The notes: generated from the letters alone by a model not told the origin. A stretch of DNA of 64,000 bases from CAZGWE01 sp964529405 (GCA_964529405.1 CAZGWE010000002.1:1-64000); one strand, 5' to 3'. Counted from the first letter of the stretch, positions 41,725-51,121 are shown. A program made the numbers and translations.

Positions 41725-42126
41725 TACTTTTACGTTTTGATTAATTTTGAGAACTTTTTTATCATCGTCTTCCTTTGGAATAAATTTGAGCGAGACCGAG
41801 TTAACACAATGTCTGGTGTGCTTGGGCGTAAAACCCTCGCCTTCGAAAACGTGGCCCAAGTGGGCACCACAGCTGGCGCAAATTATTTCGGTGCGAAGGC
41901 CATCTGCATCGGACACGTGTTTAACCGCATCTTTAATTTCTTCATCAAAGCTTGGCCAGCCGCAGCCGGAGTGGAATTTTGAATCTGATTCATAAAGCGG
42001 GGTTCCGCAACGGCGGCAGACATAGGTGCCCTCTTTGAAAAAATCGTCATATTCACCAGAAAAGGGCATTTCTGTGCCTTTTTTTGCGATCACATCTTCC
42101 TCTTCTTTTGATAATTTTTCCTTCAT
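41683..42126 (-). CDS. msrB: Peptide-methionine (R)-S-oxide reductase MsrB
   Basis: Repairs oxidised methionine. 147 residues. Zinc-binding pairs CRRC (near residue 37) and CASC (near 83), the substrate motif [13 protein letters not shown] and the catalytic [13 protein letters not shown] are present. The last 25 residues are an extra tail that overlaps the convergent membrane-protein gene. Methionine repair fits a cell with Met-rich copper proteins, but this is inference. Confidence 0.95.
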   Translation of the reverse strand: MKEKLSKEEEDVIAKKGTEMPFSGEYDDFFKEGTYVCRRCGTPLYESDSKFHSGCGWPSFDEEIKDAVKHVSDADGLRTEIICASCGAHLGHVFEGEGFTPKHTRHCVNSVSLKFIPKEDDDKKVLKINQNVKVLLNEIQINSNQER

Positions 42127-42322
42127 AGTTCCTTTATTGTATCAATGACAAGATGATTTTCAATGGAGATGAACCGCATCTTGAAATCCGTTATGCAGCC
42201 GGAGGTAAATTGACCGAAAATTGCCTGCCCTTGCCGGGTTTACTGGCGGCCTCGGTCTGCTCACCTTTCAAAATCAAGCAATGGTTTAGTAATAATTGCT
42301 GAGTTTTCGATAGGGGAAAAAA

Positions 42323-42351
42323 TTGAAAAAGGCGGGTAAATTTGCTACTAT
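42323..42351 (+). promoter_or_regulatory. Promoter of the tRNA cluster
   Basis: TTGAAA (42323-42328), exactly 17 bases, TACTAT (42346-42351), 29 bases before tRNA-Gln. The remainder of the 254-base gap upstream shows no gene. Confidence 0.7.
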
Positions 42352-42380
42352 CAATTAGTAAATCTTGGTCTATGGACTAT

Positions 42381-42454
42381 TCCGGGATCGTCTAATGGTA
42401 GGACAGCGGCCTTTGGCGCCGTCAATCTTGGTCCGAATCCAAGTCCCGGAACCA
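42381..42454 (+). tRNA. tRNA-Gln (TTG)
   Basis: 74 bases including CCA. TCCGGGA / TCCCGGA acceptor; anticodon loop CTTTGGC gives TTG. Confidence 0.96.
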
Positions 42455-42457
42455 CGA

Positions 42458-42531
42458 GCGAGTGTAGTTCAGTGGTAGAACGCGACCTTCCCAAGGTTGA
42501 GGCGGGAGTCCGATTCTCCTCACTCGCTCCA
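42458..42531 (+). tRNA. tRNA-Gly (CCC)
   Basis: 74 bases including CCA. GCGAGTG / CACTCGC acceptor; anticodon loop TTCCCAA gives CCC. A second glycine tRNA (TCC) lies at 62606. Confidence 0.95.
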
Positions 42532-42533
42532 AC

Positions 42534-42608
42534 GCCGATGTAGCTTAGCGGTAAAGCAGCGCTTTCGTAAAGCGAAGATCGGCGGTTCAAGTCCGCCCAT
42601 CGGCTCCA
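42534..42608 (+). tRNA. tRNA-Thr (CGT)
   Basis: 75 bases including CCA. GCCGATG / CATCGGC acceptor; anticodon loop TTCGTAA gives CGT. The first pair of the anticodon stem is a G-A mismatch. Confidence 0.94.
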
Positions 42609-42617
42609 AAAACCAAA

Positions 42618-42950
42618 ATGAAAGAATCAATAAAAAATCTCGCCGCTCTCATTAAAAACACCCTCTTTGTTGACAAGGTGAATTTCTATGTCTTTTTTGG
42701 TACACTGGGGGTATTAATGTTTGATGTCACGCTTTGGGTATCGCGCTTGGCCGGAAGCAATATTTCCGAGTTGTACCGGATTAATATTTCGCCAATCAAC
42801 TGTTTAATGGTTATAATAGTAATCAACACCGTACTCTCTATATCGGCCCACAGCGAAGAGGCCGAGACCAGCCGATTGCTGCTTTCTTCAAGTTTGCTCA
42901 TGTCAATTATGGTTTTTGCCCTCGAGCTGTTTTACTTGTTTAACATCTAA
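42618..42950 (+). CDS. Small three-helix membrane protein
   Basis: 110 residues, with helices at about 22-42, 58-76 and 86-107. It starts ten bases after tRNA-Thr and ends four bases before the GT2 gene, so it is probably expressed with the glycosyltransferases. No motif recognised. Confidence 0.65.
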   Translation: MKESIKNLAALIKNTLFVDKVNFYVFFGTLGVLMFDVTLWVSRLAGSNISELYRINISPINCLMVIIVINTVLSISAHSEEAETSRLLLSSSLLMSIMVFALELFYLFNI

Positions 42951-42954
42951 ATAA

Positions 42955-44460
42955 ATGAGCAATTGGAAGTATAAAAGGTTATTCGAAATTCTACCGGGCC
43001 TGATTGCCTGGATTTTTGTGCTGTCACCGATCGTCCTATCCCTTTTTGCCGCCCGTTTTTTGGCCGTCTATATGATTTTCTATTTGAGCTACTGGCTGAT
43101 TAAAACTTTTCTAATGTCCTACCGCTTAATTATCGGCTATCGTAATTTTAAGCGCGATATGGCCGTTGATTGGTTAAAACTAGTGGAAAAGGGCCGGTTC
43201 GATAAGAACTGGCGGAACATTTATCATCTTATCATTGTCCCGACGTACAAGGAGGACGTGAAAATTTTAGAAGCCTCGGTTGAGTCCGTTATCAATTCCG
43301 ATTATCCAAAAGAACGGGTTATTTATGTTTTAGCGACCGAAGAAAGAGACAAAGACCGGGCCATGGCGAATGCCAGGATTCTGTCGGAAAAATATTCGAA
43401 GCAGTTAGGGGATTTTATTACCATCATGCATCCCAAGGATCTGATAGGTGAAATCATTGGCAAGGGGCCGAATATTACTTACGCTGGCAAGAAGATGGTT
43501 AAATATTTTACCGACCGACAGATCGCCTTTGATAATGTCGTTGTAACAACGATGGATGCCGACAACATTATGGACAAAAAATATTTACCCTGTCTTACTT
43601 ACAAATACTTGCAGGATGACGACCCGGTCCACAAGAGTTTCCAGCCCCTCCCGATGTACTTCAATAACATTTGGGACGTACCGGTACCGATGAGACTGAT
43701 TGCTATGGGTTCCTCATTCTGGCAGTTAATCGTGGCGACCAGGCCATCCCGCTTAAGAAATTTTTCTGCCCATGCCCAGAGTCTGGAGGCGCTTGTCAGG
43801 GTTGATTTTTGGTGCAAGATAACCATTGTGGAAGACGGCCACCAGTTTTGGCGAAGTTATTTTAAGTTTAACGGCCGGCACGAAGTAGTGCCGATGTTCA
43901 CGCCTATTTACCAAGATGCCGTTTTGGCCGATGGTTTGAAGGCGACAATGCGGGAGCAGTATCTTCAGAAAAAGCGCTGGGCTTGGGGTGTTTCCGATAT
44001 TCCTTATGTCATGGAACACACGATCGGCAACAGCAATATTCCTTTTATTGACAGGTGGACCAACGCCCTGATTCTTTGGGAGGCCCACATCAGCTGGTCA
44101 ACAACATCGCTTATTTTAGCAACATCAGCTTGGTTGCCGTTAGCCTTAAATCCCGGTTTCAGAAACACGGTGCTCGCCTTCAACTTTCCCGGCATTTACT
44201 CAAGGCTTTTGACAGTGGCTTGGGTGGGTATGGTCACCTCCCTGATTATTTCGTCTCTGCTGGTTCCGCCCCATAAAGGCAAAAAACCATTCTGGCGGAT
44301 CGTTTTAGATTGGGTACTGACGCCAATAATTTTACCGTTTACCAATATCATTTTCTCTGCTTTTCCGGCACTCGAATCGCAAACCAGACTAATGCTTGGG
44401 AAGTATTTAGAATATAGGGTAACGGTTAAATCAATAAAAAGGTCGTTTATTGAGAAGTAA
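42955..44460 (+). CDS. Membrane GT2 glycosyltransferase (cellulose-synthase-like)
   Basis: 501 residues. Two helices at the N-terminus (about 12-55), a cytoplasmic GT2 domain, and further helices at about 375-470. Motifs: LIIVPTYKEDVKILEASVESVI, TTMDADNIMDKKYLPCL (metal-binding DADN), TIVEDGHQFWRSYF (the acidic base) and LQKKRWAWGVSDIPY (QxxRW-like). This is the arrangement of processive or lipid-linked glycan synthases. First of three membrane glycosyltransferase genes. Confidence 0.87.
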   Translation: MSNWKYKRLFEILPGLIAWIFVLSPIVLSLFAARFLAVYMIFYLSYWLIKTFLMSYRLIIGYRNFKRDMAVDWLKLVEKGRFDKNWRNIYHLIIVPTYKEDVKILEASVESVINSDYPKERVIYVLATEERDKDRAMANARILSEKYSKQLGDFITIMHPKDLIGEIIGKGPNITYAGKKMVKYFTDRQIAFDNVVVTTMDADNIMDKKYLPCLTYKYLQDDDPVHKSFQPLPMYFNNIWDVPVPMRLIAMGSSFWQLIVATRPSRLRNFSAHAQSLEALVRVDFWCKITIVEDGHQFWRSYFKFNGRHEVVPMFTPIYQDAVLADGLKATMREQYLQKKRWAWGVSDIPYVMEHTIGNSNIPFIDRWTNALILWEAHISWSTTSLILATSAWLPLALNPGFRNTVLAFNFPGIYSRLLTVAWVGMVTSLIISSLLVPPHKGKKPFWRIVLDWVLTPIILPFTNIIFSAFPALESQTRLMLGKYLEYRVTVKSIKRSFIEK

Positions 44461-44510
44461 CTTGAGGTTTGTGTTTTTAAAATTAAAAAATTATTTTTTG
44501 GAGGGTTGCT

Positions 44511-46355
44511 ATGCTGACTTTTTTAGACAGTTGGTCGGAAAAGAAAAAGAGAATTTGGACCAATGTTGCGGCAATCATACTCTTGTCGGTGATGTTTTTG
44601 CTCGCCTTTTTTTCTTCGAAGGGTATCTTGGGGGATCCTGGGGATTCCGGAACGGTAGATGAAATCGCCCATATTCCGTCGGGTTATACCTATGTCAAGG
44701 ATAATGATTTTCGTTTAAACCCCGAGCATCCTCCTTTGGCTAAGGCTTTGGCTGGTCTATCGCTTGTTCTAAAAGGTTTCAGGGGGCCGGAGGCGGATTG
44801 GAGCTGGAGCGGCATAAACCAATGGGAGGCTGGCTGGTATATGCTCTACGAAGCCGGGAATGATCCTGCCAATTTGCTGATTTGGGCTCGAGTTCCCATG
44901 ATACTGCTTATGCTGCTTTTGGGCTACTTTATCTTTAAATGGGCCAAAGAGCTCTACGGTCGGAAAGTCGGTTTGCTCGTCTTGTTATTATTCGCTTTTT
45001 ACCCCGATGTTTTGGCTCACGGCCGCTTGGTCACGACCGACATTGCCGCAGCCTTGGGTTTTGTTATTACGATGTATTACTTCGACAAGATGATCGAGAA
45101 TCGGACCAGCATGTCAATCGCTCTGGCATCAGTTGCCTTTGCCCTGGCCCAGCTTTTGAAATTTTCATCATTTTTACTCTTTGGCATTCTCTTAATTCTT
45201 ATTGTCATTCGAGCTTATCAAGAACGGCAAGACGGTTTGTGGCCTAAATTCATGGCCTACTTTAAAGATTATCTTTTGGTTTGCGTCCTCTCGTTATTGT
45301 TGGTTTGGCTTGTTTATATTCCCTTTGTTTGGCAAACACCGGTTTCTGTTGAGCACGAAGTAATTGAAAGGAATCTGACCAGCGATCCGGCAACCCTGAT
45401 TTTCCGCAACTTTCTTCACTTGTTCGAGGGTAACGTGGCCGCCAGAGCGCTCGGCCACTATTTTTTGGGCATCTTCCTGGTGGTGGCTCGGGTTGGCGGA
45501 GGCAACGCCACCTTTGCTTTAAATAATGTCGCAGAAAAGTCAATTAGCTGGTTCTTTCCATTTGCCTGGTTGGTTAAGACGCCAATTACCATTATATTAT
45601 TGGTGCTGGCATCGCTTTTTGTTGTCATAAAAAACCGTTTCAAATTCAATGATAAGGGTTCCTGGAAAATGTGGCTAATCTTAATGCCGATAATCGTTTA
45701 CTGGGCTTTTACCTTGAAGGGGTCATTGAATATCGGTATCAGGCATTTGATGCCAACTATACCGTTTGTGCTTTTGCTGATCGGCTGGTTGATGAACCGG
45801 ATGATTAAGGCAAAAAAACCGGCCGGTGTTTATATCGGAATTTTGTCTGCGCTGATCGTTTTTATGATGTATCATACTTTGTCATACTTTCCGCAATATA
45901 TCAGTTACTTTAATAATTTTGTGCCGCGCGACCAACGTTATAAGTATTTAGTGGACTCCTCCCTCGACTGGGGACAGGATTTGCTTCGATTGAAAAATTA
46001 TATTAAAGACAACGACATTAAGGATATAAAAATTGATTATTTCGGCGGTTCGGTGCCATCGTATTATATCCGGGAAGCCAGTGAATGGCACAGCTCTTAC
46101 GGTCCGACAACCGGCTGGCTGGCTGTTTCGTCCACCTACTATCAATCATCAAAATTGTACGGGCCGAAGGAAAAGAAGTGGTCTTATGAATGGTTAGACA
46201 ACTTTACTCCCGAGGCTGTGGTTGGCGGGTCTATACTCGTTTATAATATTACGCCGCAGGATTTGGCCAAGTATCCGCCCAAATCCTCTTACCGTATTGA
46301 AAAAATAGATCCTGTCGGTAGTTTGGACATCGAGAAAAAGAAAGTTGGGCTATAA
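44511..46355 (+). CDS. PMT/ArnT-like membrane glycosyltransferase
   Basis: 614 residues, about eleven membrane helices. The first external loop contains TVDEIAHIPSGYTYVKDNDFRLNPEHPPLAKALAGL: the DE and the HPP are the catalytic and substrate-side features of the GT39/GT83 group. Transfers a sugar from a polyprenyl-phosphate carrier to a protein, lipid or glycan outside the membrane. GGAGGG seven bases before the ATG. The DPM1-like gene that follows could make its lipid-linked donor. Confidence 0.9.
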   Translation: MLTFLDSWSEKKKRIWTNVAAIILLSVMFLLAFFSSKGILGDPGDSGTVDEIAHIPSGYTYVKDNDFRLNPEHPPLAKALAGLSLVLKGFRGPEADWSWSGINQWEAGWYMLYEAGNDPANLLIWARVPMILLMLLLGYFIFKWAKELYGRKVGLLVLLLFAFYPDVLAHGRLVTTDIAAALGFVITMYYFDKMIENRTSMSIALASVAFALAQLLKFSSFLLFGILLILIVIRAYQERQDGLWPKFMAYFKDYLLVCVLSLLLVWLVYIPFVWQTPVSVEHEVIERNLTSDPATLIFRNFLHLFEGNVAARALGHYFLGIFLVVARVGGGNATFALNNVAEKSISWFFPFAWLVKTPITIILLVLASLFVVIKNRFKFNDKGSWKMWLILMPIIVYWAFTLKGSLNIGIRHLMPTIPFVLLLIGWLMNRMIKAKKPAGVYIGILSALIVFMMYHTLSYFPQYISYFNNFVPRDQRYKYLVDSSLDWGQDLLRLKNYIKDNDIKDIKIDYFGGSVPSYYIREASEWHSSYGPTTGWLAVSSTYYQSSKLYGPKEKKWSYEWLDNFTPEAVVGGSILVYNITPQDLAKYPPKSSYRIEKIDPVGSLDIEKKKVGL

Positions 46356-46370
46356 GCGAAAGGTGCAAAT

Positions 46371-47099
46371 ATGAAGCATGAACCTTATTTATCAATCGTT
46401 GTTCCGGCATATAAGGAAAAGGACCGGATCCATTTGATTTTAGAAGCGATTATTCGCTACCGGAAGCGTGTTGATTTTGACATTGAAACCATTGTGGTGG
46501 TTGACGGGTCTCCGGACGGGACATCGGCAGCAGCCGAAGAGTTCGCCGGCAAACTTGAAGGTCTTAGGGTTATTGATCGAAAGGAGAACAGGGGTAAGGG
46601 TTACACCGTCAAGGAGGGTATGCTCAAGGCAAGGGGGAGATATCTGCTTTTTGCCGATGCCGACAATTCAACCCCGATCGAGCAGGCTGATAAATTGCTA
46701 AAATATATTGAAAAGTATGAAGTCGTCATCGGTTCAAGGTATAATAACGGGGGCAGGGAAGCGAGACCGCAACCGATTCACCGGATTATCGGCAGCCGGG
46801 CCCTAAATTTAATTATCCAGCTGCTAACGGTGCCGGGAATCAAAGATACGCAGTGCGGTTTTAAATTATTTCAACGGGAAGCGGCTAAAAAAATTTTTCA
46901 GCGCCAGACCTTTGAACGATTCTCTTTCGATATCGAGATATTAGCCATTGCTAAAAAGTGTGGTTTCAGAGTTTATGAAGCGGGTATTATGTGGTATGAT
47001 AATCCCCATTCGACTGTTAATCCGATCAAAGACGGTTTGCGTATGATTAAAGACGCCTGGCAGGTGAGGAAAAATATCGTAGCGGGAAAGTATAAATAG
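46371..47099 (+). CDS. DPM1-like GT2 (polyprenyl-phosphate glycosyltransferase)
   Basis: 242 residues without a membrane anchor. LSIVVPAYKEKDRIHLILEAI, VVVDGSPDGTSAAAEEFA, LRVIDRKENRGKGYTVKEGMLKARGRYLLFADADNSTP and DTQCGFKLFQREAAKKIF match the dolichyl-phosphate beta-glucosyl/mannosyltransferase type. It makes a polyprenyl-phosphate sugar at the inner face of the membrane, which would feed the PMT-like enzyme encoded just upstream. Confidence 0.9.
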   Translation: MKHEPYLSIVVPAYKEKDRIHLILEAIIRYRKRVDFDIETIVVVDGSPDGTSAAAEEFAGKLEGLRVIDRKENRGKGYTVKEGMLKARGRYLLFADADNSTPIEQADKLLKYIEKYEVVIGSRYNNGGREARPQPIHRIIGSRALNLIIQLLTVPGIKDTQCGFKLFQREAAKKIFQRQTFERFSFDIEILAIAKKCGFRVYEAGIMWYDNPHSTVNPIKDGLRMIKDAWQVRKNIVAGKYK

Positions 47100-47167
47100 A
47101 ATTGTGAAGTATATATTGCGCGCGGAGGCAAGATAATCGTAATAGTTTGCTGCCTAAGTTACAATTC
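47099..47167. repeat. Palindromic element of 69 bp
   Basis: GAATTGT at the left matches ACAATTC at the right; inside, AGGCA pairs with TGC-tg-CCT. It begins at the last base of the preceding stop region and may terminate that operon. Downstream CCTAATTCATC echoes the end of the element at 29640. Confidence 0.45.
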
Positions 47168-47213
47168 CTAATTCATCATTTTAAATTTTGGCGGTTGTTT
47201 CAGGTCAGTGAGG

Positions 47214-47242
47214 TTGACCTTAGATTTAAATTTGGGTACAAT
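47214..47242 (+). promoter_or_regulatory. Promoter of tRNA-Pro
   Basis: TTGACC (47214-47219), 17 bases, TACAAT (47237-47242), about 50 bases before the tRNA. Confidence 0.65.
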
Positions 47243-47293
47243 AATTTTGTTATAATTTCTGTCCTCCAAAACTAATGAATCGTTTTTCCGTGC

Positions 47294-47370
47294 CGGGGAG
47301 TAGCGTAGTCTGGTATCGCGCATCGTTTGGGACGATGAGGTCGCAGGTTCAAATCCTGTCTCCCCGACCA
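47294..47370 (+). tRNA. tRNA-Pro (TGG)
   Basis: 77 bases including CCA. CGGGGAG / CTCCCCG acceptor, anticodon loop TTTGGGA gives TGG, T arm GCAGGTTCAAATCCTGT. Confidence 0.96.
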
Positions 47371-47434
47371 CCACTAATCTTTTAAATTCAATTGCTCGTT
47401 GCTAGATAACACACATCCTAAACGCGCTTGATAT

Positions 47435-49594
47435 TTAAAGTCTTGACTCTATCCGTTTCAAGAGAACCGCGTTTGTAGCCACGATGATCGATGAGGCCGA
47501 CATTAATAAAGCTGAGATCTCCGGGCGAAGTATGATACCGTATGCAGTATAGAAAACTCCGGCGGCCACGGGTATGGCTAAGATATTATAGATAGAGGCC
47601 CAGAAAAGGTTTTGCTTCATTTTGCCAACCGTGGCTCGGCTAAGTTTCATTGCTCTGACAATGTCATACGGATCTGATTTCATTAGAACTATATTGCCAG
47701 TTTCTATGGCTACGTCCGTTCCTGTGCCAATAGCAATACCAATATCGGCTTGGGCCAGAGCCGGGGCATCATTGATGCCATCGCCTACCATCGCTACAAA
47801 TTTGCCTTCTGCCTGCAATTTTTTAACATAATTTGCTTTATCTTGAGGCAAAACTTCAGCAAAGACCCGGTCAATTCCAAGTTGTTTTCCGATTGCCTCA
47901 GCCGTTTGTTTATTGTCGCCGGTAATCATTGCTACTTCTAATCCTAGCTTTTTTAGCTCAGAAATAGTTTGTTTAGCATTTGATCTAACAACATCGGCAG
48001 CACCGAGTACTCCGGCAAGCTGGCCATTGATTGCGAGAAGTATTAAGGTCTTGCCATCGTTCAATAATTTATCAATCTCAGCTTGTAGCGGCGCAGTCTT
48101 AATCTTTCTTTCGTTCATCAATCTGACTGTACCAATCAGGAGACGGTTTTCCTCGATATCGGCCTCAATACCCAATCCGGCCAAAGAGGTGAAATTTTTA
48201 ACCTGCAGAGCATACGGTATAGAACGTTTATTCGCTTCGGCAATAACTGCCTGGCTTAATGGGTGGCCGGACTTTGATTCGGCGGCAGCCGCTAAACGCA
48301 CCAGATCATACAGCTTAATACCTTTGGCCGGTATTACATCGGTGATTTGCGGTTTTCCGGCTGTAAGCGTCCCTGTCTTATCAAGAGCGATGGCAGTAAT
48401 TTTCGATGTATTTTCGAGCGTTGCCGCATCCTTAATTAAAATATTGTGTTTTGCTCCAATACCTGTTCCGACAGCTACCGCAGTTGGAGTGGCCAAACCC
48501 AAAGCGTCAGGACAAGCGATTACCACTGCTGAAACGGCAAAGGTCAGGGCGGTAATCAAGGTCACGCCGGCAAAGAAGTACCAACCAAAGAAGGTAGTGA
48601 GACCGGCAACAATAGCTAGAACAACAAGCCAGGCAGCTGCCCTATCGGCAATTCGTTGGCCGGGAGCTTTAGAGTTCTGGGCAGTCTCGACCATCTTGAT
48701 GATTTGGGCCAGTACTGTATTGGAGCCGACTTGTGTTGCCCTAAATTCGACAGAACCGGTTTGATTAACCGATCCACCGATAACTTGATCGCCTGCCCTT
48801 TTCTCAACCGGCATAGATTCGCCGGTTACCAGCGACTCGTCAATTGAGCTCGTACCCTCGATGATCTCACCGTCAACCGGTACTTTGTCGCCGGGTTTCA
48901 AGACGACAATGTCGCCTTCGACAATTTCGGCGCTTGGTATAACAACTTCTTTGCCATCCCGAATTACGGTCGCTTTGGGCGGTACTAAGTCAAAAAGGGC
49001 GCGCAAAGCATCAGATGTACCGCGGCGGGAACGCATCTCCATCCAGTGGCCGAAAAGGACGAAAGTAACAAGTAAAGCCGCCGCTTCATAAAAGGTCTCT
49101 CCGCCGATGGTGAGAGTTAACAGAACACTAAAAAGATAGGCGGCCAGGACTCCGGTTGCAATCAGAACCGACATATTGAGCCTTTTGCTTTTCAGAGAGT
49201 GATAGGCACCCGTCACAAAGATAGAGCCGGCCCAAAAAACAACAGGGGTAGTTAGAATCAATAAAATCCAATTGACAGGAATCGGCGCCGGCAAGTTTAT
49301 TTTTAAGATATTTGCCCCGACTGGTGAATATAGAAATATAGGAATTGAAAGAATGAGTGAAATCCAAAACCGCCGGCGCATATCCGCCTCCATCTCCTTG
49401 GCCATCTGCGGGTTGGTCATGGCTGCCTCGTGGTCCATGTGGGGCATCGATTGCATGTCATGGGCCGAATGATCCATTTTCATACCAGCCATATTGTGCT
49501 TGGACATATCGTGGCCGGAATGATCCATCATTCCCATGTCGTCCATCTCATGTTTAGAGTGATCCATCGTTTTGTGATCCTTTGGGTGCTCCAT
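47435..49594 (-). CDS. CopB-like P1B-type ATPase with a CPD membrane motif
   Basis: 719 residues. The first 70 or so residues are packed with Met, His and Asp ([20 protein letters not shown]), as in CopB-type exporters, and no HMA domain is present. Eight helices are expected. The phosphorylation loop [15 protein letters not shown], and [16 protein letters not shown] are intact. The helix-6 motif is CPD (residues 361-363) where CopB has CPH and CopA CPC; GAC versus CAC differ by one base. Likely exports copper or silver. Last gene of the copper region, 12 bases after the ABC ATPase. Confidence 0.9.
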   Translation of the reverse strand: MEHPKDHKTMDHSKHEMDDMGMMDHSGHDMSKHNMAGMKMDHSAHDMQSMPHMDHEAAMTNPQMAKEMEADMRRRFWISLILSIPIFLYSPVGANILKINLPAPIPVNWILLILTTPVVFWAGSIFVTGAYHSLKSKRLNMSVLIATGVLAAYLFSVLLTLTIGGETFYEAAALLVTFVLFGHWMEMRSRRGTSDALRALFDLVPPKATVIRDGKEVVIPSAEIVEGDIVVLKPGDKVPVDGEIIEGTSSIDESLVTGESMPVEKRAGDQVIGGSVNQTGSVEFRATQVGSNTVLAQIIKMVETAQNSKAPGQRIADRAAAWLVVLAIVAGLTTFFGWYFFAGVTLITALTFAVSAVVIACPDALGLATPTAVAVGTGIGAKHNILIKDAATLENTSKITAIALDKTGTLTAGKPQITDVIPAKGIKLYDLVRLAAAAESKSGHPLSQAVIAEANKRSIPYALQVKNFTSLAGLGIEADIEENRLLIGTVRLMNERKIKTAPLQAEIDKLLNDGKTLILLAINGQLAGVLGAADVVRSNAKQTISELKKLGLEVAMITGDNKQTAEAIGKQLGIDRVFAEVLPQDKANYVKKLQAEGKFVAMVGDGINDAPALAQADIGIAIGTGTDVAIETGNIVLMKSDPYDIVRAMKLSRATVGKMKQNLFWASIYNILAIPVAAGVFYTAYGIILRPEISALLMSASSIIVATNAVLLKRIESRL

Positions 49595-49606
49595 AATTAA
49601 AATCCT

Positions 49607-50419
49607 TTATCCTGAATGATGATGTTTCATCGTGCAAACTTCTCCGTGGCGGCCTTTTTCTTCCCTGACCAGTTTGCCGTCTTCTATATATAGAACTTTG
49701 TGGGCAACGTCTTTGATACGTTCGTCGTGGCTAACAATAATAACTGTCTTTTGTTGTTCGCAACCAATTGAGCAAAAGAGCCGCATGACTTCGTGACCGA
49801 TTTTAGAGTCGAGGTTCGCGGTCGGCTCATCAGCCAAAATAATCTTTGGATTGTTTACCAATGCCCGGGCAATCGAAACGCGTTGTTTTTCACCACCGGA
49901 GAGGTTGCGCGGAAGGTTATTTAGTCGGTCATTCATTTCGAGTTTTATTAATGTCTCCCGAGCTTTTTTAAAAGCATCATACTTTTTCATACCAGTCGCA
50001 ATCAAAGGCACCGCCACATTCTCAAGAGCGGTTAAGGATGACAAGAGATTAAAAGATTGAAAAACAAAGCCAAGATTATTAAGTCGAAACTGAGGTAACT
50101 CGGCCTCCGACATTTTAGCTAAATCAGTAGCTCCTCCTGTTGTCATCCTCGGGCAGGCAACGCCATGACCCGGGGATCTTGGTATTTGATAGATTTCCGC
50201 CTCTGCGGGAATGACGGAGTTGAATTGTATTGCACCCGATGATGGTTTTAAGAGTGCCCCCATCATCGTCAATAAAGTGGTCTTGCCGGAACCTGATGGT
50301 CCCATAACCAAAACAATTTCGCTCTTACTAATATCAAGCGTAATATCATCCACGGCCTTGACCTGCGTGTGCCCCGAACCGTAAATTTTAGATAAGTTTT
50401 TGATTTGCAGAATTGACAT
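49607..50419 (-). CDS. LolD/MacB-type ABC ATPase with an in-frame repeat insert
   Basis: 270 residues. Walker A GPSGSGKTT (residues 40-48), Q-loop FVFQSFNLL, signature LSGGEKQRVSIARAL, Walker B IILADEPTANLD and a His-rich tail MKHHHSG. Residues about 68-96 (SVIPAEAEIYQIPRSPGHGV and on) are extra: their DNA (50132-50218) starts and ends with GTCAT / ATGAC and matches the general form of the intergenic repeats nearby. The matching permease is at 51959-53083, separated from it by three other genes. Confidence 0.9.
   Translation of the reverse strand: MSILQIKNLSKIYGSGHTQVKAVDDITLDISKSEIVLVMGPSGSGKTTLLTMMGALLKPSSGAIQFNSVIPAEAEIYQIPRSPGHGVACPRMTTGGATDLAKMSEAELPQFRLNNLGFVFQSFNLLSSLTALENVAVPLIATGMKKYDAFKKARETLIKLEMNDRLNNLPRNLSGGEKQRVSIARALVNNPKIILADEPTANLDSKIGHEVMRLFCSIGCEQQKTVIIVSHDERIKDVAHKVLYIEDGKLVREEKGRHGEVCTMKHHHSG
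50132..50218. repeat. Repeat element inserted in frame in the ABC ATPase gene
   Basis: GTCATCCTCGGG opens and GCGGGAATGAC closes the segment, with CCCGGGGATCTTGG inside, so it folds back on itself. It adds about 29 codons between the Walker A strand and the Q-loop, without a stop or frameshift. Confidence 0.65.
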
Positions 50420-50500
50420 TATTTTCCCCGATTAGTTTAGCGTTTGCAATAATTGTTATCCCGTCGGCGGACTTATGGTAGGCTCTAATGGAGTTTGCTT

Positions 50501-50582
50501 TTTGTCATCCTGAGGGAGTCTTCGACCGAAGGATCTCTCTATATTACCGACAAGAGATTCTTCGTTCCACTCAGAATGACAG
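50501..50582. repeat. Palindromic repeat, copy 1
   Basis: GTCATCCTGAG...GAAGGATCTCT on the left pairs imperfectly with AGAGATTCTTCG...CTCAGAATGAC on the right. The first 35 bases (50501-50535) recur exactly at 51032-51066. The right end supplies the last codons of the GIY-YIG gene. Confidence 0.75.
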
Positions 50583-50861
50583 ATTATTGGCCAGATCTTC
50601 CCATTTAGGATTAATACTCTCGATTAATTCAATCTTTCTCTTTCTCAACCACCCCTTGATCTTTTTCTTAGCCGCAATTGCTTCATTGATATCGCTGAAT
50701 TCTTGATGGTAAACCAATTTTGTTAAATTATATTTGCTCGTGAACCCGGGTATCAATTTGTTTTTATGCTCATAAATGCGCCGTTCGAGATTATTGGTTA
50801 CGCCAGCATATAAAACGGTATTTATCTTATTCGTCACAATGTAAACCCAATATGATTTCAC
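50571..50861 (-). CDS. GIY-YIG nuclease domain protein
   Basis: 96 residues from the GTG at 50861 (GGAG five bases upstream); an upstream ATG lies in repeat-derived sequence. KSYWVYIVTNKINTVLYAGVTNNLERRIYEHKN contains the paired motifs (WVYIV...LYAGVT, the GIY-YIG variant) and the catalytic Arg, followed by KLVYHQEFSDINEAIAAKKKIKGWLRKRKIELIE. A UvrC-N-terminal-type solitary nuclease, frequently mobile. It is flanked by palindromic repeats and sits between the ABC ATPase and its permease. Confidence 0.88.
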   Translation of the reverse strand: MKSYWVYIVTNKINTVLYAGVTNNLERRIYEHKNKLIPGFTSKYNLTKLVYHQEFSDINEAIAAKKKIKGWLRKRKIELIESINPKWEDLANNLSF

Positions 50862-50897
50862 CGCAACTCCATTGTATGTCATCCTTAATCTCTCACT

Positions 50898-51003
50898 GTC
50901 ATCCTGAACGAACGTGAAGGATCTCGCCCTCGTGCGATCAAGAGATTCTTCGCGAAATTTACCCTGAGCCTGCCGAATGGGACACTACATCACTCGGAAT
51001 GAC
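50898..51003. repeat. Palindromic repeat, copy 2 (diverged)
   Basis: CTGTCATCCTGAACG...GAAGGATCTCG on the left and AGAGATTCTTCGCG...CTCGGAATGAC on the right, the same plan as copy 1 with a longer and different centre. Confidence 0.65.
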
Positions 51004-51031
51004 AATTAAAATGTTGACCCAATCTATCCCC

Positions 51032-51066
51032 TTTGTCATCCTGAGGGAGTCTTCGACCGAAGGATC
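51032..51066. repeat. Half copy of the palindromic repeat, identical to 50501-50535
   Basis: 35 consecutive bases from TTTGTCATCCTGAGGGAG to CGAAGGATC are the same as in copy 1. The matching right half is absent. Confidence 0.85.
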
Positions 51067-51121
51067 CCTGTTTAACCGCATCGAATTCGACGCCTTTAAA
51101 TTTAGGGTTATTTATCGTTTC

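Noticed and set aside
47913..48764. Long 283-codon plus-strand frame opposite the CopB-like gene
   Set aside because: It lies wholly antisense to a highly conserved ATPase, with no promoter or ribosome-binding site.
50501..51066. CRISPR array
   Set aside because: The repeats are irregularly spaced, only one 35-base unit is exact, there are no uniform spacers and no cas genes. They fit palindromic dispersed elements better.
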